From: JAYVIQ01 sp043770215
GTDB lineage: Bacteria; Bacteroidota; Bacteroidia; Cytophagales; JAAEPT01
Assembly (NCBI GenBank): GCA_043770215.1
Contig: JAYVIQ010000217.1
Location: 1 to 16,288, forward strand
DNA length: 16,288 nt
Reading direction: 5' to 3'
Shown in pieces: positions 1-6,485 of this stretch. Positions within the stretch are counted from its first letter, which is position 1; every line of letters begins with the position of its first letter. The translations under genes were made by a program, and so were the position numbers. The notes under the pieces are model-generated. The model saw only the letters and a list, made by a program, of their open reading frames with translations, did no database searches and had not been told where the DNA came from.

Positions 1-105
1 TAATCTGCACCTCGAATTTTCAAAACTGAAGAATTTTTTGTTCTAAGGCACAAATATATTAAAAAAATGCCAAATTTGGGTTTAGAATTCCAAAGTAATA
101 TTGAT

Positions 106-1167
106 ATGACATTTGAACTACAGAAAATTGTTAGAAAAAACATCTTAAATATTAAACCTTACAGCTCTGCAAGAGATGAATATACAGGTACTGAAGGTGT
201 TTTTTTGGATGCCAATGAAAATCCATTTGGGAGTGTAGGTGGAAGTGCATATAACAGATATCCAGACCCTTACCAAAGAGATCTAAAAGAAAAAATTGCT
301 AAAATAAAACATGTAAATCCTAAAAATATTTTTTTGGGTAATGGTAGTGATGAACCAATAGATCTATTGTTTAGAGTTTTTTGCGAGCCAAGAATTGATA
401 ATGTAATTATTTGTCCGCCTACATACGGAATGTACAAAGTTTCTGCAGATGTAAATGATGTAGAAGCAAAAGAGGTTTTATTGACAAAAGACTTCCAGCT
501 AAATGTACCAGGAGTTTTAGCAGAGGTAAATGAAAATACCAAAGCAATTTTTATCTGTACGCCTAACAATCCATCTGGCAACACTATAGATAATGAAGAC
601 ATTAAGAAAATCCTTATGCACTTTACTCAAGGGATTGTGTTTTTGGACGAAGCTTACATAGATTTTACTGGCGCTGAAAGCTGGAACCAATACTTAGATT
701 TGTATCCTAACCTTATTGTAATTCAAACATTTAGCAAAGCTTGGGGACTTGCAGGTTTGCGACTAGGAATGGCTTTTGCTTCTGAGCAAATTATTTCGTA
801 CTACAACAAAGTAAAATATCCTTACAACATAGGCAGAGCTACGTTAGCAGCTGCTCATACAGCTTTAGATAATTTTGAAGAAGTATTTGATTACGTAGAT
901 ACAATAGTTGCAGAAAAGGAATTGCTTGTTTCAAAACTTCAGAATATTAAAAGCATACTCAGAATAGTGCCTTCGGATGCAAATTTTGTGCTTATATTTA
1001 TAGACAAAGCATCTGAAATCTATACCGCTCTAACTAAAGAATTGGTTATAATTAGAGATAGGTCTAAAGTAGTTTTGTGTGAAAATAGTTTGCGTATTTC
1101 TGTAGGAACTCCAACCGAAAACGCATTATTTTTAGACGCTTTAAACAAAGTTTTGGCTCAAAAATAA
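106..1167 (+). CDS. hisC: Histidinol-phosphate aminotransferase
   Basis: A PLP-dependent, fold-type I (class II) aminotransferase that converts imidazole-acetol phosphate and glutamate to histidinol phosphate in histidine biosynthesis; cytosolic. Counting from the ATG at 106, the visible motifs are the N-terminal KPYSSARDE and DANENPFG segments, GNGSDE, TPNNPSG (about 152-158), FLDEAYIDF with the cofactor Asp and Tyr (about 181-184), and TFSKAWGLAGLRLG carrying the Schiff-base Lys at about 211. The C-terminal VLCENSLRISVGTPTEN is typical of HisC. The length (353 aa) is normal. An in-frame ATG at 67 adds 13 residues. The family similarity as I recall it begins at MTFELQKIVRKN, so 106 is preferred, although the A-rich stretch before 67 also looks like a Bacteroidota start. 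The stop overlaps the next start by one base (TAATG). No other his gene is in the window. The function is confident; the start is less so. Confidence 0.93.
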   Translation: MTFELQKIVRKNILNIKPYSSARDEYTGTEGVFLDANENPFGSVGGSAYNRYPDPYQRDLKEKIAKIKHVNPKNIFLGNGSDEPIDLLFRVFCEPRIDNVIICPPTYGMYKVSADVNDVEAKEVLLTKDFQLNVPGVLAEVNENTKAIFICTPNNPSGNTIDNEDIKKILMHFTQGIVFLDEAYIDFTGAESWNQYLDLYPNLIVIQTFSKAWGLAGLRLGMAFASEQIISYYNKVKYPYNIGRATLAAAHTALDNFEEVFDYVDTIVAEKELLVSKLQNIKSILRIVPSDANFVLIFIDKASEIYTALTKELVIIRDRSKVVLCENSLRISVGTPTENALFLDALNKVLAQK

Positions 1168-1904
1168 TGGATATTTTGAGCCATACTTTCTCTGGTATAG
1201 CGGCTGTAACGGTTGCATTGCCTTTTACAGATTTTACTTCCAAACAAAAATTCTATGCACTTGCATTAGGTGCTTTTGTAGGAGCTTTCCCTGATTTAGA
1301 TGCTATTAGCTTATGGTCTGGTTTTGGTAAAAAGGGCGAAGAAATATATTTTGGTAAAGAATGGTTTTCACATCATGCCATCAACCATTCTTTATTTATG
1401 GGTATTTTACTTGTAGCTACAATTCAATTTTTTAGAACTAAAAAATACACGCAGTTTGGTAAATCAGAAATCTACTTATCTATTGCTTTATTCACAGGCT
1501 TTGTGGTTCATTTACTAGAGGATATGCCTACACCCCACTGTACTTGGGGTGGTGTACGTTTTTTTTACCCTTTCCAATCGTATGCGGGGGGCTCTGGAAA
1601 AATATGGTGGTGGAATAATTATGATTTATTTTTGCTTATTATTTGTACTTCTGTAACTAACATTATAGCCTACTGGCTTATAAAGAAAGATGTAAAAATG
1701 GTAGTTTTATTAAATACATTATGCTTTATTTTTGTGTTTTTTTATCAAATAAACAATAGAAAATACAATTACAACTACATTGGTTTCAGCACCAATTACA
1801 CAACCCTTGAAAGTAATTCTTTAGAAGAACAAAAAAATATTTTAGGTGACGATATATACCAAATTATGTATAATCTAGATAAAAAAATACCCTTAAACTT
1901 TTAA
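1167..1904 (+). CDS. YdjM-type membrane metal-dependent hydrolase (DUF457 family)
   Basis: A 245-aa integral membrane protein. The family pattern of potential metal ligands is clear: His6 in DILSHTFSG, the acidic pair in FPDLDA (Asp43 and Asp45), the His cluster SHHAINHS (69-74), His115/Asp119 in VVHLLEDMPTP, then HCTWGGVRFFYPF. Hydrophobic segments lie near residues 8-20, 30-50, 76-90, 103-118, 152-170 and 178-193. The family is called YdjM or LexA-binding inner-membrane putative hydrolase; the substrate is unknown, so only a membrane hydrolase role is inferred. The ATG shares its A with the hisC stop codon (TAATG), implying translational coupling. The C-terminal tail (about 195-245) is polar and Asn/Tyr-rich. 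After the TAA at 1902-1904 the same frame stays open for another 51 codons, which is treated separately as a remnant. Confidence 0.82.
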   Translation: MDILSHTFSGIAAVTVALPFTDFTSKQKFYALALGAFVGAFPDLDAISLWSGFGKKGEEIYFGKEWFSHHAINHSLFMGILLVATIQFFRTKKYTQFGKSEIYLSIALFTGFVVHLLEDMPTPHCTWGGVRFFYPFQSYAGGSGKIWWWNNYDLFLLIICTSVTNIIAYWLIKKDVKMVVLLNTLCFIFVFFYQINNRKYNYNYIGFSTNYTTLESNSLEEQKNILGDDIYQIMYNLDKKIPLNF

Positions 1905-1943
1905 AATTTTAAATTAAAACATTACCATTACTCTAAAAATAAA

Positions 1944-2057
1944 AGTAAGGATCAAATTATAGCACTCATAAGTTTAATAGCTTTAGAAGCAGTTTTAGGT
2001 ATAGATAATGTCATTTCAGGCGTAATAGACAAAAATGGTGTTAAATATTTTGGAGAA
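1944..2057 (+). pseudogene. Fragment resembling a TerC-family membrane helix
   Basis: The translated stretch 1959-2015 reads IALISLIALEAVLGIDNVI, which matches the first conserved helix of TerC-type membrane proteins (pattern ALxxLxxLExVLGIDNxIF, with the conserved Glu and Asp). Coding continues for about 13 more codons (GVIDKNGVKYFGE) and stops at TGA 2058-2060. No ATG, GTG or TTG lies in frame between the preceding stop (1902-1904) and the motif, and nothing like the other TerC helices follows, so this is only a remnant of one helix. It happens to be in the same frame as the upstream membrane hydrolase, so read-through of one stop would append it. The assignment rests on a single short motif. 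Confidence 0.4.
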
Positions 2058-2139
2058 TGAGTACCAATTTCAGCAAGTATATTTAATATTTGCAAAGTCA
2101 AATAAAACAGAAATGAGCTCTACTGGAGAGCAACTCATC

Positions 2140-2185
2140 AGGGATTAATTTGATAGCTGACAAAAGTGAAAAAAGGGATTAATTT
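2140..2185. repeat. 12-bp direct repeat AGGGATTAATTT
   Basis: AGGGATTAATTT occurs at 2140-2151 and again at 2174-2185, with a period of 34 bases. The second copy forms part of the stem and the loop of the terminator hairpin. It may be a local duplication associated with decay of the region. No function is claimed. Confidence 0.6.
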
Positions 2186-2195
2186 CCCTTTTTTT
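2169..2195. terminator. Bidirectional intrinsic terminator hairpin
   Basis: AAAAAAGGGA (2169-2178) pairs perfectly with TCCCTTTTTT (2185-2194) around a 6-base TTAATT loop, followed by a seven-base T-run (2189-2195). On the minus strand the A-run provides the matching U-tract. It could end transcription arriving from hisC and the hydrolase on one side and from the transposase/folB direction on the other. This is the clearest terminator in the window. Confidence 0.7.
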
Positions 2196-2214
2196 ATTCA
2201 GTTTTAGAAGCTCC

Positions 2215-2475
2215 TTATGCCTTAAAAAACTCATGGATAAATTTCATTTTTCTTTCAATAGAAAGACCGTTATGATTACGTAATTTGTTTTTCAAATCCG
2301 AAAAGTGTCCATCTATAGCATTAGTGGTATTAGGCATTTTTAGCTCAATGTTATCATACCAAACAAACAACCAAAAGAGATTGCTTTTCAGACTTCTATA
2401 GGCACCCCTTAGCTTTTTGTGCACATACCTTTTCTTACAATTTTACTTCCACAGTAAAAGCAGTTTTTTTATTCA
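2215..2475 (-). pseudogene. Decayed zinc-ribbon DDE transposase remnant
   Basis: Two pieces of an insertion-sequence transposase survive. The C-terminal piece (minus 2424-2215, about 69 codons) contains NTTNAIDGHFSDLKNKLRNH followed by NGLSIERK, a layout typical of the end of DDE transposases (TTNxIEGxFxxLKxKLxxHxGL). Just upstream, in another frame (about 2475-2425), is NCFYCGSKIVRKG, an N-terminal CxxC zinc-ribbon start. The whole catalytic middle is missing and the two pieces are joined out of frame. The open stretch could formally start at a GTG at 2424, but it lacks a catalytic core and is not a working gene. The IS family is not assigned; terminal inverted repeats were not found by eye. 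Confidence 0.65.
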
Positions 2476-2742
2476 TAACCTTTCATTTGATATAAATCTT
2501 TGAATTTCAATCGATTATAGAGTATTTAACACCATTTTTTCCATTACCCCAAAAAACCAACTTTTTGTTGCTACGGAGACTTTGTTTTGGTTATAAATCA
2601 CTCACAAAACTGAGCATAATTGTTTTTAACTCATCATTAATTAGAAATTGGCTTTTAAAATGAATATAATTATTAGGACAATTTGTACTTTTGAATGTTC
2701 ATAAAAAATCAGAATGTCTAAAAATTGATACCTATTTACGTG

Positions 2743-3087
2743 TCAAAAAGCATACATTACTTCTGAACTTAAACAACGACCTCCAAAAGGTGGAGCATAT
2801 TTTTTAAGGCTTAAAACACCTTTTGTGTAAGGATACTGCTCTAAAATATCTTTTGAGATATGAGCCAAAATATCTTCTAAAAGTTCAAATTGTTGATTCA
2901 TATACCTATCAGCAACATTTTTTAAAAAAACATAATCAATCAAATCAGATAAGTTATTCTTTAAATCTAGTTTTTTATTTATAGATACTTCTATACTAAG
3001 TTCAAACTGGTTGTCTATCAGTTTTTCTTCAGGAAATAACCCGTGAAAAGCAGTATATTTTAAACCATTTAGCTTTACAGTATACAT
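2743..3087 (-). CDS. folB: Dihydroneopterin aldolase
   Basis: A 114-aa FolB-family enzyme that cleaves 7,8-dihydroneopterin to 6-hydroxymethyl-dihydropterin and glycolaldehyde in folate synthesis; cytosolic, and usually an octamer in the family. The motifs are FHGLFPEEKLIDNQFEL (substrate-binding Glu at about 20-21), LIDYVFLKN (Tyr52), FELLEDILAHI (pterin-binding Glu at about 71), and LSLKKYAPPFGG with the likely catalytic Lys at 95/96. The length is normal (about 115-125). The ATG overlaps the stop of the upstream DivIVA gene by one base (TAATG), so it is probably translated by coupling within the WD40-DivIVA-folB operon. Epimerase and oxygenase activities occur in some family members and cannot be judged here. 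Confidence 0.87.
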   Translation of the reverse strand: MYTVKLNGLKYTAFHGLFPEEKLIDNQFELSIEVSINKKLDLKNNLSDLIDYVFLKNVADRYMNQQFELLEDILAHISKDILEQYPYTKGVLSLKKYAPPFGGRCLSSEVMYAF

Positions 3088-3860
3088 TAGTCTAAATCAA
3101 AAAATGATTTTTCTGATGATTCTGGTGTAGATTTTGTTTCTCCCAATTTAGGTTCTTCTTTAACAAAATTAGTACTTATTTCTTCTTTTTTAATTTCTAA
3201 CTTGCTTGTTTCTGGTTTGTTTTGAACAACTCTATCTAATACTGGTCTAGTATTAACCACAGCATTAAAGGCTTCATTTATTGGATTTAAGACCTCTTTT
3301 AAATTAATTTTTCTAGAATAATCTAACTTAAGTGTAAATTCGTTTTTTTGTTTTTCTGATCTTTCTACTCTTTCAATAACAGAAACTGCCAAACCTTTTA
3401 GTTCAGACATAAAATTCTCTCTGTGGTTTTCTAAAGCTTTATAATCTTGCTCTAAAACTTTAGATTGTTCTTTCATTAGCTCATAAGAATCTTTTATTGC
3501 AGCTTCTGCCGCATCTATCATGTCTTTTGCCAAGCTTCTGGTATCATTTATTATGGCGTCAGCATTCATTTGAGCCTCACGCATTTGCAATTGGGCCGTT
3601 TTATTGGCTTGATCTACTAAATTATGGCTTGTTTCTTCTGCTGTTTTGAGCGTTATGTATAAAGAGCTTTCTACCTCTCTCAGTTTTGACAAGTCTCGCT
3701 CAACTGACTCTAATTTAGCATTTTGCTCTCTTATAGAAGCATTTACTCGCTCCCATTCCTGACTTAATGAAAGCAAAAAAGCATCTACTTCTTCTTTGTC
3801 ATAGCCTCTAAAATTTGTTTCAAAAGCTTTTTGTCTAATCTCAAGCGGGGTTATTTTCAT
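3087..3860 (-). CDS. DivIVA-domain coiled-coil protein
   Basis: A 257-aa cytosolic scaffold candidate. Residues 1-35 carry the DivIVA/GpsB N-terminal signature: MKITPLEIRQKAF then RGYDKEEVDAFL. In known DivIVA this part forms the lipid- and curvature-sensing dimer head. Residues about 36-175 are a long heptad-rich coiled coil, partly Ala-rich (AQMNADAIINDTRSLAKD). From about 190 a disordered Lys/Glu/Ser/Thr-rich tail follows and ends in a short acidic-aromatic peptide, SFFDLD. DivIVA proteins are best known in Gram-positives for pole and septum positioning; Bacteroidota homologues are little characterised, so a role in division or polarity is inference. It sits 15 bases after the WD40 gene and overlaps folB by one base, so the three are almost certainly co-transcribed. 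The start is ATG. Confidence 0.85.
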   Translation of the reverse strand: MKITPLEIRQKAFETNFRGYDKEEVDAFLLSLSQEWERVNASIREQNAKLESVERDLSKLREVESSLYITLKTAEETSHNLVDQANKTAQLQMREAQMNADAIINDTRSLAKDMIDAAEAAIKDSYELMKEQSKVLEQDYKALENHRENFMSELKGLAVSVIERVERSEKQKNEFTLKLDYSRKINLKEVLNPINEAFNAVVNTRPVLDRVVQNKPETSKLEIKKEEISTNFVKEEPKLGETKSTPESSEKSFFDLD

Positions 3861-3875
3861 AGTTGTTATCCTATA

Positions 3876-4775
3876 TTATTGTATTTCTTCTATTTCTAAT
3901 GACCAAATTTTTATACTTCTATCATCACTGCAAGATACTAAAAGATTATTATATCTTGACCAAAACAATTTATTTACAGAGTTTAAATGGCCATTGTGTC
4001 TTGTGGCATCTATTACTTTCAATAGTTTGGTACTCTTAGTATCCCAAAGCTTTATAGTTTTATCTTGGCTTGCAGTTGCAAAAAACAAATTTTCTGGGTG
4101 CAAACTAATGTCATTTATTGCATACATATGTGCTACTTGATCTTGAATCATTTCTAATCCTTTATACCTTCTTAAATGACAATCCCTACTAACCGTAAGT
4201 AATTCATAGTCAATAATTAAGGTAGAAAAAACAGACTTCTCAGCTTCATTAACTGTATGTACAATTTCTAAGTGGTCATTTAAAAAATATACTTTTCCTA
4301 AACTATCTGAAACAAGAAATCCTGAATCAGTTTTTTTAATAGAACGCAGAGATTTTGTAGAAACAAACAACTTTTCTACATTTCTAGCCCATAAATTTAC
4401 CTGATACAAATATCCACTTTGAGTAGCTACATAAATAAAATCAAGATGTATTAAGATATCAAAAATAAGTCCACAAGAAGGCATAGGAATAGAGAAAAGC
4501 ATTTCTTTAGTGGCTATTTTAACCACATTTATGCCATTGTAATTATTCCCAACTACCAAAAGACCATCAAAACCATACCCCAAAGCATACACACTAGAAT
4601 CTACTTTTGCCAACAAGACACCATCTTTGGGTTCAGCTAAATCCCATTGCACCACCATTCCATCACCTCCAGAGGAGTAAATAAATTGTGCGTCATCTCC
4701 AGTAAGCGCATAAATACTGTCTTTATGCCCATTTAATGCAGCAACATGTGTTACAGAAATACTTTTTTTAAACAT
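3876..4775 (-). CDS. WD40 repeat beta-propeller protein
   Basis: A 299-aa protein made entirely of WD40-like blades. The clearest are the first (GH at 16-17 to WD at 44-45, LNGHKDSIYAL to VVQWDL), the sixth (LHPENLFFATASQDK then TIKLWDTK), and the seventh (NGHLNSVNKL to SIKIWSLE). The middle blades are degenerate but keep the hydrophobic periodicity, fitting one seven-bladed propeller. There is no signal peptide or membrane segment, so it is probably a cytosolic interaction platform. It is the first gene of a minus-strand operon with DivIVA and folB, and its start faces the PPTase gene across 53 bases. The ATG start is clear. The binding partner is unknown; proximity suggests the DivIVA protein, which is inference. 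Confidence 0.85.
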   Translation of the reverse strand: MFKKSISVTHVAALNGHKDSIYALTGDDAQFIYSSGGDGMVVQWDLAEPKDGVLLAKVDSSVYALGYGFDGLLVVGNNYNGINVVKIATKEMLFSIPMPSCGLIFDILIHLDFIYVATQSGYLYQVNLWARNVEKLFVSTKSLRSIKKTDSGFLVSDSLGKVYFLNDHLEIVHTVNEAEKSVFSTLIIDYELLTVSRDCHLRRYKGLEMIQDQVAHMYAINDISLHPENLFFATASQDKTIKLWDTKSTKLLKVIDATRHNGHLNSVNKLFWSRYNNLLVSCSDDRSIKIWSLEIEEIQ

Positions 4776-4813
4776 TTATTATACCGTTTTCATATATTGC
4801 ACTGTAAAAGTAT

Positions 4814-4858
4814 AAAATAGTCACGCACTTGCCTTTAATTTTAGAAGAAAATAGTCAC
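4814..4858. repeat. 11-bp direct repeat AAAATAGTCAC around the PPTase start
   Basis: AAAATAGTCAC is present at 4814-4824 and 4848-4858, so the two copies bracket the TTG start at 4829. The period of 34 bases is not a multiple of three. The second copy is inside the coding region. It could be an operator pair for the divergent promoter region or a small duplication; the sequence does not decide. Confidence 0.5.
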
Positions 4859-5470
4859 AAATTTGTTTTTATTGGTGTTTGGCACTGTACCGAATCCCTT
4901 GGAGAATTAGAAGCAGAGTATAGCTTGCCAGAATCTGATCTACTTGAAATCAAAAACACCGCTTTGCACAAACGCAAAATTGAAAAGTTTATTACAAGAA
5001 ATTTAAGTAAATATTTATTAGAAAAACATTTTAGCAAACAATACTATGGTTTAGAAAGACAAATCACTGGTAAACCAAGTTTTATAAACCATGATACAGA
5101 ACTTTCTGTAAGCCACTGCGAAAACTATTTAACAGTATTGATTACAAATAAAAAAAAGGCTGGAATAGATCTTCAAAATATAAATGAGAAGATACAAAAA
5201 GTAGCGCATAGGATTTTTTCTGATGAAGAGCTTATAGAAATAAATAAAAAAAGTGATTTGCTTGCTAGGGCATGGAGTGCCAAAGAAGCTATGTTTAAAT
5301 ACTACGAGAAAGGAAAAATTAATTTTAAACAACATCTTGTCTTAAAAAACATTAGTAATCTTGATACCTTTCATGGAATATTATGTAGCCAAAACACAGA
5401 AGAAACTATACAATTATATGTTTTACAAATAAGTAAATCATACCAATTGGTGTACTGTTTCGAAAAATAA
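4829..5470 (+). CDS. 4'-phosphopantetheinyl transferase (Sfp-type)
   Basis: A 213-aa enzyme that moves phosphopantetheine from CoA to a conserved Ser of acyl or peptidyl carrier proteins. The family core is clear: LSVSHC (92-97), AGIDLQ (111-116), RIFSDEEL (128-135) and WSAKEAMFKYY (149-159), giving probable Mg ligands Asp114 and Glu153. The usual GIDIE has Gln116 in place of Glu. The start is TTG: the frame is closed by TAA at 4805-4807 and no ATG or GTG lies between. The N-terminus MPLI fits Bacteroidota relatives as I recall them. The gene stands alone, divergent from the WD40 operon and convergent with the SirB1-like gene only 11 bases away, with no terminator between. The carrier target (fatty-acid ACP or another) is not determined. 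Confidence 0.83.
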   Translation: MPLILEENSHKFVFIGVWHCTESLGELEAEYSLPESDLLEIKNTALHKRKIEKFITRNLSKYLLEKHFSKQYYGLERQITGKPSFINHDTELSVSHCENYLTVLITNKKKAGIDLQNINEKIQKVAHRIFSDEELIEINKKSDLLARAWSAKEAMFKYYEKGKINFKQHLVLKNISNLDTFHGILCSQNTEETIQLYVLQISKSYQLVYCFEK

Positions 5471-5481
5471 AAAATCAGTAG

Positions 5482-6339
5482 CTAGTCTGCAATAAAAAGG
5501 AGTAAATTCCTCACTTCTTCTTTTTTGTCATTCTGTCCATTTTTTTCGTACGATACCATTAGATTTCTTAAAAATCTTTTTATGATTTCTAGATTCCCGC
5601 ATGGGTTAAAATAGGCATCTTTTCGTTCTATATTTAGCTGATCTACATAACTTTCTATGTCTCGTCTAGTAAAAATAAGCCCTCTGTTAAAAACATTAAT
5701 ATAAAACTGTTCATTGTCATCCATGTAAGTAAGCACAAAAAAGTTAGGCAAATTTACACCGTAGATAGGTAATTTTAATCTGTTGGCTACCAATAAATAC
5801 AACATTGCCAAAGAGATAGGATTTCCTTTTTTAGAAGCTAAAACTGATTTTATTATAGAATTTTCTGGCGAATGAAAGTTTTTAGTATTGGCCCCAAACT
5901 TAAATTCATTAAAAAATATCTGATTCAATTCTGCAACTGCATCTCTTCCTTTTGCCTCTAAATCAAATTTCTGCCATACTTCTAAAAAAAGCAGCTCTAT
6001 TTCTTTTTTTAAATCTCCCAAAGTATAGTCAGGGTATTGTATTGTAGAAACCAACCATAAACCAGTAAGTAGGTCATTATCATAAGACTCTTTCCATTCT
6101 ACAAATCTTTTTGTTCTTTGTTCTACTTGCAATTCATAGATCAAAGCTTCTATTCTTACCTGCACAATTGCATTTAAATTTTTACCCCATTCTTTTTCTA
6201 AGGTTTCTATCACTTCATTGCCTATAGACAATAGTTTCTCTTTTACATGATAGTATACCTCTGCATCTGGATCATCTAACAAAGAAATCAAAGCTTTAAG
6301 TTCTGTATTTTTCAAAATAAAATAGTTTGCAATTTGCAA
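5482..6339 (-). CDS. SirB1/transglutaminase-like family protein
   Basis: A 285-aa cytosolic protein. Residues about 10-75 are helical and HEAT-like (ELKALISLLDDPDAEVYYHV). Then comes the SirB1-type core with FNEFKFGANTKNFHSPENS (143-161), KGNPISLAMLYLLVANRL (171-188), PIYGVNLPNFFVL (191-203), and the C-terminal FNPCGNLEIIKRFLRNLM (244-261). Family members have a transglutaminase-like fold of unknown activity. Here the family GHF or xHF near LP-HF is NFF, so the usual His is missing, and no Cys sits in the GNPISL segment, so catalysis looks unlikely. The longest start is TTG at 6339; a TTG at 6315 (KNTELKALI) fits relatives better and is an alternative. There is no ATG choice. It is convergent with the PPTase gene. 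The 146 bases upstream are AT-rich and hold a small AACAG/CTGTT inverted repeat (about 6383-6397) of unknown meaning. Confidence 0.78.
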   Translation of the reverse strand: MQIANYFILKNTELKALISLLDDPDAEVYYHVKEKLLSIGNEVIETLEKEWGKNLNAIVQVRIEALIYELQVEQRTKRFVEWKESYDNDLLTGLWLVSTIQYPDYTLGDLKKEIELLFLEVWQKFDLEAKGRDAVAELNQIFFNEFKFGANTKNFHSPENSIIKSVLASKKGNPISLAMLYLLVANRLKLPIYGVNLPNFFVLTYMDDNEQFYINVFNRGLIFTRRDIESYVDQLNIERKDAYFNPCGNLEIIKRFLRNLMVSYEKNGQNDKKEEVRNLLLFIAD

Positions 6340-6485
6340 ATAATTAATGAGTGTTAGGTAATTTTAATATGTATTGGGACGAACAGGCTATCTGTTGCCT
6401 CTTTCTGTCTGAAAAAGCCAAAAAGCTACACTCCTATCCTTTTTGCAAGTAAAACAACGTAAAACTATAGTTAGGGAATATAAAA

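Larger units (their letters stand above)
1905..2742. other. Gene-poor, decayed interval
   Basis: This 838-bp gap has no intact gene on either strand. In order it holds a TerC-like coding fragment (plus, about 1944-2057), a 12-bp direct repeat, a strong hairpin with a T-run (2169-2195) and a transposase remnant (minus, 2215-2475). The last 250 bases, about 2490-2742, show only AT-rich sequence, an isolated TACTTTTG box near 2687 on the plus strand with no gene behind it, and no recognisable coding or RNA feature. The interval looks like an old insertion or deletion scar between the plus-strand hisC pair and the minus-strand folB operon. Confidence 0.6.

Noticed and set aside
51..58. TATATTTG on the minus strand near the window start, possible promoter for a leftward gene
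   Set aside because: Only a -7 box is present, the upstream TTG spacing does not fit, and the target gene lies outside the window.
270..602. Minus-strand open frame of 110 codons inside hisC
   Set aside because: It lies fully opposite a well-supported gene, has no recognisable motif, and fits a chance frame in AT-rich coding DNA.
2686..2694. TACTTTTG box on the plus strand before folB
   Set aside because: No gene follows on the plus strand and no -33 box is placed correctly; likely chance in AT-rich sequence.
1905..2742. CRISPR array or phage attachment site in the gene-poor interval
   Set aside because: No regularly spaced repeat series, integrase or tRNA is present; the one direct repeat occurs only twice.
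6380..6420. Small inverted repeats in the gap before the SirB1-like gene, considered as a tRNA, riboswitch or attenuator
   Set aside because: Stems are only 4-5 base pairs, no tRNA arms or conserved loops are visible, and there is no T-run.
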